A stretch of 64,000 nt of DNA from Arcuatula senhousia (Eukaryota > Mollusca > Bivalvia > Mytilida > Mytilidae). Below, piece after piece: positions 10,630-19,889 of the stretch (its first letter is position 1; each line of letters opens with the position of its first letter). The stretch covers positions 3,155,001-3,219,000 of the forward strand of contig OZ020309.1 in the NCBI GenBank assembly GCA_963971305.1. Reading direction: 5' to 3'. The notes beneath the pieces were generated by a model. That model ran no database searches. It worked only from the letters and a program-made list of their open reading frames with translations, and had not been told where the DNA came from. Both the position numbers and the translations under genes were made by a program.

Positions 10630-10745
10630 CAGGCGTATGACGTCACAGCCGGTTCCGGTCCGCCATTTTGGATCCCGGTGGCCATCTTGGATCACGTGAC
10701 CTCCGGTTCCGCCATCTTGGATGACGTATTTCCGGTCATTTCCGG
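10630..10745. promoter_or_regulatory. Cluster of CRE-, ETS- and YY1-like motifs
   Basis: Within about 115 bp are ATGACGTCAC (CRE-like, 10637), CCGGTTCCGGTCCGCCATTT, GGCCATCTTGGATCACGTGA, CCGGTTCCGCCATCTTGGAT and TTTCCGGTCATTTCCGG. CCGCCATCTTGG is a classic YY1 site and the CCGGAA core (reverse TTCCGG) an ETS site. It is GC-rich against AT-rich surroundings and looks promoter- or LTR-like, but no gene start beside it was identified, so this is only a suggestion. Confidence 0.35.
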
Positions 10746-11286
10746 TTGAAGAAGGGGGAGGTAATTTTCCCGCCAAAAAGTTTAAATTCCGCCAATTTTT
10801 AAAATTTCATATCTTTCTTATTCCTTGTCCGTTTTCCTTCCGGTTTGTTGCATTGTCTTGGGTAAGACAATGTCTTTCTGATGATGTCCATTGTGTTGGT
10901 CAGTGGTCATTAGGGGCTTGACCATCAGGTGACCATTTCTTATTTCTATTCAAAGGTGGGGTTGTTGTATATCATTAGACAGCTAAGGTCTAGAGGTTGA
11001 TTCTGAGCTTTTTGTGCTGGTAAGGGTCAGGGGTCTCTCAGGATTTGACCCCAAAGTAACCTTTTTTCTTGTTGCTTACTATACATGTAATATGTCTTTG
11101 TTTCACCTGTGGGGACTAGTCTAAGGGAAGTAACTCGTGGCTTTTTAAGGGTGTTTTAGTAAATAGGTAATGTTTTGTCTGGATTTGGGTGAATAAGGCT
11201 TATGGTAATCGTTTTCTATTGTTTCATTTGGCGTTATGGATAACAAGTCGAATATCAGTTTCGATGCTTTATTATAGCAAAAGGTT

Positions 11287-11922
11287 TCAATCTTCATCCT
11301 CATCACTCTCCTCGTCCAATTTGAACTGTTTTATCTTCGCATCTAACAGGTACTTTCTCTTCTCGGTAGCGTATTTCCAGGACTCTTCATATTCATAATC
11401 CTCGTCATCTCTCAGTCGTTTTGCGGTCTCTTTGATCTTCTTGTGAACTGGATCTCGTGCCATTTCCATTTGCCACATAATGTTAGAGACGTAACGATTC
11501 TTTAGACCTTCTCTATAAAGCTGTAACATATCCCTTTCTGTTTTCGCTACTTCATCTTTGTCCAAGTAGCCACGGTCCGTGTATTCATTCACTTTCTTTT
11601 CGTAGTCGTCCTTGTATAAGACCAGCACGTCTCCTATAAAGTGGTCCCACGGATCCATCTTTTCTCCTGCGTAAGTTTCTTCGTCTTCAGACAAGTCGTC
11701 ACTCGTTTTGGATTCCGTATCCGTGTCGTCGTCCTCCTCTTCCCTATCCCATTCATCCAATAACGGCCACTGTGACTCTTCCATTTTCGTTGGGTGCTTC
11801 AACTCTTGATGTCTCTTTAGGTTGTAATGTTTGTTTGTTCTGAAGCCGCATTCGTCGCAGTGGTATATCCTTCTTCTTTGACGTCTGATCGTCTTTTGAC
11901 AAAAAGTCTTTCATCTTTTCCA
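11287..11922 (-). pseudogene. C2H2 finger + acidic protein, 3' part of a gene split by a Helitron-like element
   Basis: Reading leftward from 11922, a basic segment (KMKDFLSKDD) is followed, after a one-base frame change near 11866-11870, by a C2H2 finger (YHCDECGFRTNKHYNLKRH), then a 171-codon stretch to the stop at 11287-11289. That stretch holds a Glu/Asp block (REEEDDDTDTES), a helical middle (DHFIGDVLVLYKDDYEKKVN) and an acidic end (DEESDEDED). The upstream half of the same gene is at 13395-13752; the element 11923-13394 separates them. Its product is unrecognised; a zinc-finger/acidic layout suggests nucleic-acid binding. Context (minisatellites and telomere-like sequence shared with the PolB locus at 48 kb) suggests a mobile-element or virus-derived gene. 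The frame change and insertion make it a pseudogene. Confidence 0.65.
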
Positions 11923-13394
11923 TTAGCTCACCTGACCCGAAGGGTCATGTGAGCTATTGTCATCGTTAGGCGTCCGTCGTCCGTCGTTAACTTTTCTTCA
12001 AAGATCTTCTTCTCTGAAACCACTGATGGGATTGCTTTGTAACTTTGTACACTTGATCTTTAGGATGTCCTCTACCAAGTTCATGAATTATATACAGGTC
12101 GACCAACCAACATGGCCTCCGTTGCTAAAAATAGAACAGGGGGTCAGACCATTGTTTTTGGCTTATAACTCGAAAAGTACAAGAGATAGAAAAAATCCGA
12201 AGCAACCTTCCATGTTCAGCATCAAAAGCTCTACAAATCTCTTCATTGAGTCGAAGTTGTAAAACGACTCCTTATAGGAGTTATTGCCCTTTAATCATCA
12301 AAATTGACCATTTTTGCAGTTTTTGGACTATATCTTGAAAACCGTTAGAGCTAGACGAAAAGTTAGTGTTGCAAAATTGTTAGGCTCATTGAGATCTACA
12401 AAAATTATTTCAGGGTCCAAATTGTCAGATCAGCCGTTTAAGAGTTATTCCCCTTTAACTGTTTTTTCCATTAATTTTAACTGATTTTCAAAAATCTTCT
12501 TCTCTGAAACCATTGAAGGGATTGCATTGATACTTGGTATACTTGATCTTTAGGATGTCCTCTACCAAGTTTGTGAATTATATACACGTCGACCAACCAA
12601 CATGGCCGCCGTTGCTAAAAATAGAACAGAGGGGTCAGACCATTGTTTTTGGCTTATAACTCGAAAAGTATAAGAGATAGAAAAAATCCGAAGCAACCTT
12701 CCATGTTCAGCATCAAAAGTTCTACAAGTCTCTCCATGGAGTCGAAGTTGTAAAACGTCTCCTTATAGGAGTTATTGCCCTTTAATCATCAAAATTGACC
12801 AATTTTGCAGTTTTTGGACTATATCTTAAAAACCATTAGAGCTAGAGGAAAAGTTAGTATTGCAAAATTGTTAGGCTCATTGAGATCTACAAAAATCATT
12901 TCAGGGTCAAAATTGTCAGATCAGCCGTTTAAGAGTTATTCCCCTTTAACTGTTTTTTCCATTAATTTTAACTGATTTTCAAAAATCTTCTTCTCTGAAA
13001 CCAATGAAGGGATTGCATTGATACCTGGTATACTTGATCTTTAGGATGTCCTCTACCAAGTTCTTGAATTATCTACATGTCGATCAACCAACATGGCCGC
13101 CGTTGCTAAAAATAGAACAGGGGTGTCAGACCATTGTTTTTTGGCTTATAACTCGAAAAGTATAAGAGATAGAGGAAAACCAAAGCAACTTTTCTTATTC
13201 AGCATCAAAAGGTCCTTATAGGAGTTATTGCCCTTGAACTGTTTTTTCTATTTATTTAAACTGATTTTCAAAAATCTTCTCTGAAACCACTGAAGGGATT
13301 GTTTGCAACTTTGTATACTTGAAAGTTTGTGAAATTTATTCAAACTTTGACAAAAGAGATCAGGTGAGCAATTCAGGCTCCTGGGAGCCTCTAG
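11923..13394. mobile_element. Non-autonomous Helitron/Helentron-like element
   Basis: The right end is a hairpin AGGCTCC-TG-GGAGCCT followed directly by CTAG (13391-13394), the typical Helitron 3' terminus. The left end starts TTAGCTCACC and forms a 14-bp subterminal hairpin around GAA (AGCTCACCTGACCC / GGGTCATGTGAGCT). It sits between host A (11922) and T (13395) with no target duplication. The body is three tandem ~490-bp units (TCTCTGAAAC at 12011, 12501, 12992) plus a shortened one, preceded by a GTCC-rich stretch. No Rep/helicase. Relatives lie at 24127, 32203 and 56716. Confidence 0.72.
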
Positions 13395-13752
13395 TTTTAT
13401 ATACACTTCTTGAAAAGAGTAATATCTTTTTGACGTCCTTATCCTCACTGATGTCTGTTGATTCTCCATGTTCTTTGAAGAAAGCTTTTCTTAATTCCGA
13501 TAGACTCGGTCTACTATACTTGAGGAACCATGCTTTATACACTCGCCATTGTTGATATATTTTCTGACAATCTTTGCAAGGTACATCAACTTTTGATTTG
13601 TAAAACTTGCTGATGGGTTTTGGTTTTTTACATTTACGACATTTTCGTTTGGCGGGGTCTGGTTCTATATCCATCTTACATGTACTACATAACCGTCCTT
13701 CATTGTCATGTACTACATCCATTTTACGTGTGCACAGTTTGATTTTTTTCAA
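13395..13752 (-). pseudogene. Cys-rich zinc-ribbon protein, 5' part of the gene split by the Helitron-like element
   Basis: Starts at ATG 13752 (MKKIKLCTRKMDVVHDN) and holds paired cysteines: CSTC, CRKCKKPKPISKFYKSK and CKDCQK, a zinc-ribbon arrangement also seen at the N-terminus of some phage/virus HNH-type proteins. A basic helix (FLKYSRPSLSELRKAFFKEH) follows. The natural frame enters the Helitron-like element at 13394 and would end on element-encoded residues. Removing the element places the frame exactly onto the basic segment at 11922, so both parts belong to one gene. Function unknown; likely DNA or RNA binding. Confidence 0.65.
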
Positions 13753-13844
13753 ACAACTGACTAAATGGTTTACTTCTTTTTATTTTAAAACATCATTAAC
13801 CAATGATCATTCGTGACCAGGTCACGTGATCCCCTCCATTCCAC
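13753..13844. other. Upstream flank of the Cys-rich gene
   Basis: Short AT-rich leader with GTGACCAGGTCACGTGAT (13814-13831), an imperfect palindrome holding GGTCAC and an E-box CACGTG. It may be part of the gene's promoter. Confidence 0.3.
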
Positions 13845-14180
13845 CTTTAATTTGGCTCTTTTGCAGCTCATTTTGCTCTTTCGCTGCTCATCTTGCTCTT
13901 TTGCTGCTCATCTTGCTCTTTTGCAGCTCATCTTGCTCTTTTCCCTGCTCATTTGGCTCTTTTCCTTGCTCATTTGGCTCTTTTGCTGCTCATCTTGCTC
14001 TTTTCCTTGCTCATTTGGCTCTTTTGCAGCTCATTTTGCTCTTTCGCTGCTCATCTTGCTCTTTTGCTGCTCATCTTGCTCTTTTGCAGCTCATCTTGCT
14101 CTTTTCCCTGCTCATTTGGCTCTTTACCTTGCTCATTTGGCTCTTTTGCTGCTCATCTTGCTCCTTTGCTGCTTTTCGCA
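13845..14180. repeat. 20-bp minisatellite, about 17 copies
   Basis: Unit TCTTGCTCTTTTGCTGCTCA with variants (TTTTGCAGCTCA, TTCCTTGCTCATTTGG). Because 20 is not a multiple of three and the unit lacks stops in any frame, all three + frames stay open and give spurious Leu/Ala/Ser/Cys-rich translations; it is not regarded as coding. Confidence 0.92.
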
Positions 14181-14186
14181 TCTTTA

Positions 14187-14790
14187 ACTACACCAGCAGC
14201 AGCAGCAGCAGCCATTTCACCCCTTTATATTTACTTAAGCAGCAGCAGCAGCCATTTTACCCCTTATATTTACTTAAGCAGAAGCAGCAGCCATTTTACC
14301 CCTTATATTTACTTAAGCAGCAGCAGCAGCCATTTCACCCCTTATATTTACTTAAGCAGCAGCAGCAGCAGCCATTTCACCCCTTTATATTTACTTAAGC
14401 AGCAGCAGCAGCCATTTTACCCCTTATATTTACTTAAGCAGCAGCAGCAGCCATTTTACCCCTTATATTTACTTAAGCAGCAGCAGCAGCCATTTCACCC
14501 CTTATATTTACTTAAGCAGCAGCAGCAGCAGCCATTTCACCCTTTTATATTTACTTAAGCAGCAGCAGCAGCCATTTTACCCCTTATATTTACTTAAGCA
14601 GCAGCAGCAGCAGCCATTTCACCCCTTATATTTACTTAAGCAGCAGCAGCAGCAGCCATTTCACCCCTTTATATTTACTTAAGCAGCAGCAGCAGCCATT
14701 TTACCCCTTATATTTACTTAAGCAGCAGCAGCAGCAGCCATTTTACCCCTTATATTTACTTAAGCAGCAGCAGCCATTTCACCCCTATCT
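14187..14790. repeat. 39-42-bp CAG-bearing minisatellite, about 15 copies
   Basis: Unit = (CAG)4-5 CCATTTYACCCC followed by TTATATTTACTTAAG. Copy-to-copy variation is mainly in the number of CAGs and one T after CCCC. It forms the outer part of the left arm of the long inverted repeat; the same array in reverse complement occupies 16925-17297. Confidence 0.95.
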
Positions 14791-15014
14791 TTCCTTAATC
14801 AGCAGCAGCTTCAATATCCACCCCTTTTCCACACCAAGAACAGACGCTTCCTTGTGTGTATTAAGAGTTACTGTTTAACCCCCTCCTGTAACTTAGGACA
14901 CAGCACTTTTCTGTGTTACTCTTCCTTTAGCTCGGGACTTCAGGTCAAAATGTACTTTTAATTTCCCATAGACTCCTATGTTAAATTTTCTTGGCGATCT
15001 ACGCGACACCTGTC
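14791..15014. repeat. Unique-sequence inner part of the left arm of a long inverted repeat
   Basis: The reverse complement at 16717-16950 matches almost base for base, including GGCGATCTACGCGACACCTG near the inner boundary (15014 / 16717). Together with the adjoining minisatellite the arms are roughly 0.6-0.8 kb, around a 1.7-kb core. Confidence 0.93.
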
Positions 15015-15246
15015 AACTCCAGAACTCTAACAGTAAAGTCATGTGCAGTCATGCGTAACGGTTCCCGATTCTTCTTAATTTTACTCCCAACCAGTTCATT
15101 TCGCACTTGATGACCCCATGTCTTCTAACCGGTTCAAACCGGTTTCTTCGTTTCTATTTTTAGCCCTTACCCCTTTTAACCCTAACCCTATGTCTGCTTT
15201 TTATGGCCCGACCACGTATGTGGATCGGACATATAGTTTTACCCTT
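15015..15246. other. Core-region segment related to 49040-49145
   Basis: Includes GTAAAGTCATGTGCAGTCAT, whose reverse complement is nearly repeated at 49110-49135 (GCATGACTGCACACGACTTT), then CCGGTTCAAACCGG (15129-15142) and a short TAACCC tract (15165-15192). No coding sequence. Confidence 0.6.
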
Positions 15247-15286
15247 GTCCGTCCGTCCGTCCGTACGTCCGTACGTCCGTCCGTAA
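15247..15286. repeat. GTCC microsatellite
   Basis: (GTCC)n with GTAC variants, directly before the 146-bp satellite. Similar GTCC/GGAC runs mark one end of several other repeats here (3306, 11968, 31536, 32768, 57350). Confidence 0.9.
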
Positions 15287-16235
15287 CACTTTGGTTAAGT
15301 TCTTGGTTAAGGTCCATTACTCCGATACTAGATGTTGGGGGTCAATGATATTTCACCACCAGATGAGTCTTGGGTAGGGCTACACCACCCACTAGAAATT
15401 AGGTCACTGTGACCTATATTTTATGCATGAACGACTTCGGTTAAGTTCTTGGTTGAGGTCCATAACTTGGATACTAGATGTTGGGGTTCAATGATATTTC
15501 ACTACTAGATGTGTCTTAGGTAAGGTGACACCACCCAATAGAAATTAGGTCACTGTGACCTATATTTTACACATGAATGACTTTGGTTAAGTTCTTGGTT
15601 AAGGTCCATTACTCGGATACTAGATGTTGGGGGTCAATGATATTTCACCACCAGATGGGTCTTTGGTAGGGCTACACCACCCACTAGAAATTAGGTCACT
15701 GTGACCTATATTTTATGCATGAACGACTTTGGTTAAGTTCTTGGTTAAGGTCCATAACTTGGATACTAGATGTTGGGGGTCAATGATATTTCACTACTAG
15801 ATGTGTCTTGGGTAACATGACACCACCCAATAAAAATTAGGTCACTGTGATCTATATTTTATGCATGAACGACTTCGGTTAAGTTCTTGGTTAAGGTCCA
15901 TAACTTGGATACTAGATGTTTGGGGTCAATGATATTTCACCACTAGATGTGTCTTGGGTAAAGTGACACCATCCACTAGAAATGAGGTCACTGTGACCTA
16001 TATTTTACGCATGAATGACTTTGGTTAAGTTCTTGGTTAAGGTCCATATCTTGAATACTACATGTTAAGGGTCAATGATATTTCACTTCTCGATGAGTCT
16101 TGGTACATGGCACCACCCATCAGAAATAAGGTCACAGCAACCTATATTTTACACATGAACACTTTTGATCAATTTCTTGGTAAAGGTCCATATCCCAGGT
16201 AATACACATTGAGGGTCAATGATATTTCAAGAACG
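15287..16235. repeat. 146-bp satellite, about 6.5 copies, with ERE palindromes
   Basis: GGTTAAGTTCTTGGTT recurs at 15293, 15439, 15585, 15731, 15877 and 16023, exactly 146 bp apart, with a decayed seventh near 16166. Each unit carries AGGTCACTGTGACCT or a close variant: perfect at 15401, 15547, 15693 and 15985, degraded at 15839 and 16129. This matches AGGTCAnnnTGACCT, the consensus estrogen response element. No protein is encoded. Confidence 0.95.
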
Positions 16236-16269
16236 GGAGGGCCATCCTGTGGCTCATAGACACATTATC

Positions 16270-16545
16270 TAGTTTGTTTTATTTTTAACCCTGACCCCAT
16301 TCTAACCCTAACTTCTAATTCTTATCTTCACTCTTAGCCCTAATGCTTTGTCTTTCTTCTAACTCTAACTCTAATCTTTAACCCTAACCCTAACTCTCTT
16401 CTAACTCTAACTCTAATCTCTAACACTAACCCTAACTCTAATCTCTTTTCTAGCCCTAACCCTAACTCTTTTCTAACCCTAACTCTAACTTTCTTGTAAT
16501 CTAATCTTTAACTCTGACCTTAACCCTAACCTTTTCTCTCTTTAA
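16270..16545. repeat. Telomere-like degenerate TAACCC array
   Basis: Runs of CTAACCCTAACCCTAA interleaved with CTAACTCTAA variants over about 270 bp. The metazoan telomere unit is TTAGGG; this is a degenerate interstitial array, CCCTAA strand up. Comparable short tracts are at 15165-15192 and 48970-49026. Confidence 0.85.
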
Positions 16546-16555
16546 CACATTCTAG

Positions 16556-16718
16556 TCCTCTTCTTTTTAGCACGTAGTGCTCCTGTTCCCTGTTCATGGT
16601 GTTATATCTGATTCTGATTTCGCCCCACGTTCTCGGTGAAGTAAAGCAATACGAGAAATACATTTGAAGAACAACAAATAGAAAACAAAAGGAGCACTAC
16701 GTGCTAAAAAGAAGAGGA
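16556..16718. repeat. 29-bp perfect inverted repeat around a ~105-bp loop
   Basis: TCCTCTTCTTTTTAGCACGT... (16556-16584) pairs perfectly with 16690-16718. The right side abuts the right arm of the long inverted repeat. The loop is AT-rich with no recognised function. Confidence 0.92.
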
Positions 16719-17297
16719 CAGGTGTCGCGTAGATCGCCAAGAAAATTTAAAATAGGAGTCTATGGGAAATTAAAAGTACATTTTGACCTGAAGTCCCGAG
16801 CTAAAGGAAGAGTAACACAGAAAAGTGCTGTGTCCTAAGTTACAGGAGGGGGTTAAACAGTAACTCTTAATACACACAAGGAAGCGTCTGTTCTTGGTGT
16901 GGAAAAGGGGTGGATATTGAAGCTGCTGCTGATTAAAGAAAGATAGGGGTGAAATGGCTGCTGCTGCTTAAGTAAATATAAGGGGTAAAATGGCTGCTGC
17001 TGCTGCTGCTTAAGTAAATATAAGGGGTAAAATGGCTGCTGCTGCTGCTGCTTAAGTAAATATAAAGGGGTGAAATGGCTGCTGCTGCTGCTGCTTAAGT
17101 AAATATAAGGGGTGAAATGGCTGCTGCTGCTGCTTAAGTAAATATAAGGGGTAAAATGGCTGCTGCTGCTGCTTAAGTAAATATAAAGGGGTGAAATGGC
17201 TGCTGCTGCTGCTTAAGTAAATATAAGGGGTGAAATGGCTGCTTCTGCTGCTTAAGTAAATATAAGGGGTAAAATGGCTGCTGCTGCTGCTTAAGTA
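16717..17297. repeat. Right arm of the long inverted repeat
   Basis: Reverse complement of the left arm (14187-15014), with about 205 bp of unique sequence followed by about nine copies of the CAG minisatellite read as CTG. It ends at CTTAAGTACATGTA beside the duplicated 303-bp block. Confidence 0.93.
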
Positions 17298-17302
17298 CAT
17301 GT

Positions 17303-17605
17303 ATTAGGACATTAATGAGCACATTTTGTAAGTTACTAAGGGTAAGTAATGCTTTCATCTGTAAATTATATTGAAAAAGGGACATTGGGGGATTATGCGC
17401 TTTTATGTATATATGCATGCCGTGCAATATTCATATTATGTTTTATTTGTGTCTGTACGATTGCGCGTTATATCTTCGAATGTTGACAATTTTCGCAGCG
17501 CATACATGCATCTAGACAATAATAAGATATGGGATAATTGAACATGAAAAATATGGATAAAACAAAGAAAATTTAACATAAAAAGAATATCTGATCATCA
17601 AGAAC
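17303..17605. repeat. Second copy of the 303-bp duplicated segment
   Basis: Appears identical to 8631-8933, same orientation. The left side joins the CTG minisatellite arm; the right side changes to unrelated sequence at GGAGTTTCG. Confidence 0.93.
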
Positions 17606-17714
17606 GGAGTTTCGTTTCTCTACTTTCAGGTCTTTGTATATGTACATCTGTACTGGTAACAAAAGGATATGTAATATGCTATGAAGGAAAGAAATACGTG
17701 TATATGTAAAAGAA

Positions 17715-17716
17715 GA

Positions 17717-17767
<51 letters not shown>

Positions 17768-17768
17768 G
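17715..17768. repeat. (AAAT)n microsatellite
   Basis: About 13 TAAA units directly adjoining the fold-back element. Confidence 0.95.
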
Positions 17769-18429
17769 TAAAATATTTATCAAATATCCAAAACGGAGAA
17801 ACTAAATAAATATATTTTTTTCGTTTTTAAATGATTGTTTTGGTAAAAAAATATGAAATGATTCGAAACTGACCTTCCACCAGAAAATCTTCAATTTACA
17901 CAAGAAACAACTAAATATTGTTAAAGTTTTTTTTATATATGGCTTATATTAACTTCTCGCCATAAAACCTGGTTTAACCCACCATTTCGTTTGAAATGCC
18001 TGTACCAAGTCAGGACCATTGTGATCCACCAATTCTCCGGTATGACTGATTCGTATCAATCTCATAGTCCAGAGAAAATGACAAAAACGAATCAGTCATA
18101 CCGGAGAATTGGTGGATCACAATGGTCCTGACTTGGTACAGGCATTTCAAACGAAATGGTGGGTTAAACCAGGTTTTATGGCGAGAAGTTAATATAAGCC
18201 ATATATAAAAAAAACTTTAACAATATTTAGTTGTTTCTTGTGTACGGAGATACCTTTCCAGTCCCAAATGTATCTTAAAAGCGCTGAAAATTGATGTAAA
18301 TTGAAGATTTTCTGGTGGAAGGTCAGTTTCGAATCATTTCATATTTTTTTACCAAAACAATCATTTAAAAACGAAAAAAATATATTTATTTAGTTTCTCC
18401 GTTTTGGATATTTGATAAATATTTTACTT
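17766..18429. mobile_element. Fold-back element, ~290-bp inverted arms
   Basis: Left arm 17766-18054 and right arm 18087-18429 are reverse complements around a 32-bp centre. The right arm has about 54 extra bases (18243-18297, GGAGATACCTTTCCAGTCCC...) absent from the left. Both arms carry the dispersed core CCTGACTTGGTACAGGCATT. There is no coding capacity. Confidence 0.9.
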
Positions 18430-18684
18430 TTATTAGCATCTGATAACTGTATTCAAAGGTTGAGGCTAGGGTAAAATTTACTCCTTTTGCTGTAAACAAG
18501 AAACATTTTCTGCTTATTTTAAATATGAATTTGCTCAAATGAAATGCGTTGATTTAAGAATTGTGCCCTTTGAATAACGGACTGCATGTCGTTTTGAGTA
18601 CACATCTTCTTGTTTTCATCTTTGCTTGCATATTATAGTTCTAAATAGTTTGTTTTTCATTTAAAATCTTAAATATTATTTCAG

Positions 18685-18737
18685 AAAGAAGCAACAGCTT
18701 AAAAAAAGCCATGACCACGTTGACAATGACGCAAAAG
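18685..18737 (+). CDS. Tctex-type dynein light chain (DYNLT5/TCTEX1D1-like), upstream exon
   Basis: Bounded by acceptor TTATTTCAG (ends 18684) and donor GTATG (18738). An in-frame ATG at 18711 gives MTTLTMTQK, which joins the next exon in phase 0. The frame is also open upstream of that ATG to the acceptor (RSNSLKKA), and the presence of an acceptor shows there is at least one earlier exon, so translation may start further upstream. No candidate earlier exon was found in the window. Confidence 0.68.
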
Positions 18738-19395
18738 GTATGAATAACAAATTTTAACGTCAAGTATGAAAAAAATTATAAGAGGGTCGGTCGGTAGGCT
18801 GGTTTTTTCACCGGAAAGTAGGAAATTTTACGTTTTTGCTCCAATTAATATTTTTAGAGGAAAGCGGAATATTTATTTTTATTGGAGTGCGGGATAGGAC
18901 CCCATCCTACACACATCTTTTAAATATTTATGAAGACCGATTTAAGCTATTGGAACATCATGCACTTGGCTTATTCTGCCTACGCCATTTTTGGCCTTAG
19001 GCGGAGTTACGATTGAGGGGGGTTCACGTTTCAAAAACAAAATCCTGCAAGAGTTCATTTCAAGTTCGTTTTGGTAGGTAGTTCCGCTTGATCGATCAGT
19101 TGAGATAAAAAAGTTTAGAATGGAAGATTGCAATTGTGTTCCACGTGTTTCATTTAATTGTTGAACTTGCATTGGTTTGGTTTGTTACTCTGATAAAGAC
19201 ATTTGAATAAACATATAGACACTATACAGTCATGTTAGTATTTTTTTTTCTATTTCTTTATAATAACATATTTGGTGGAGATACACCAGAGAAATAGATT
19301 AAGTGCTTAGACATTACATTCAATTTTTTTTTCTTATAAGGCAAAAGCTAGAATAACTATGGTTAAATGTTTTTATTGTTGTTTTTAATTCATTG

Positions 19396-19747
19396 TACAA
19401 AGGCAAATTTGACTCATATGAGTTTCACATGAAAAAATTCACATGAAATTCACCTGAATCGAGTTTATACGTGAAACTCACATGAAAAAGTTCACGTGAG
19501 TTTCATGTGAAATGAGCTTTCACGGGGAATTCACATGATTTTCACGTGAGTTTCACATGAAAATCACATAAATTTCACATGAAATAACTTCACATCAATT
19601 TCACGTGAAATGTTCACATCATTTTCACGTGAGTCAGTTTCATGTGCAACTCATATGATTTTCATTTGAAATTCACGTGAGATTCACATGAATATCACGT
19701 GAAGCTCGATTCACGTGAAATTCATGTGAGCCAAATTTGCCTGTGTA
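19396..19747. mobile_element. TA-flanked MITE composed of TTCACRTGAA palindromes (E-box array)
   Basis: Ends CAAAGGCAAATTTG (19398) and CAAATTTGCCTGTG (ending 19745) are inverted repeats with one mismatch, flanked by TA on both sides. The interior is almost entirely variants of the 10-bp palindrome TTCACRTGAA: I count seven CACGTG and about ten CACATG/CATGTG cores in 350 bp. No coding capacity. Confidence 0.82.
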
Positions 19748-19889
19748 ATTGGTGCTCTTTTAATTCTAGCTATTTTTTTCGTAAAAAGAGCGTCTATTAT
19801 GAAATCCTGAAAAATCAAAGGTTATATATCCCAGGCATATGTTGATCTTAGTCATAATTTGGGGTGCCGTTTTGGAACTATTTGGCTTT

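Noticed and set aside
11957..12262. 101-codon frame inside the Helitron-like element
   Set aside because: Not maintained in the other tandem units or other copies of the element.
13319..13555. Plus-strand frame crossing the Helitron-like junction
   Set aside because: Antisense to the Cys-rich gene and spans an insertion boundary.
13813..14558. Three long overlapping + frames with Ser/Leu/Cys or Gln/Ser repeats
   Set aside because: All are readings of the 20-bp and ~40-bp minisatellites; no start or splice context.
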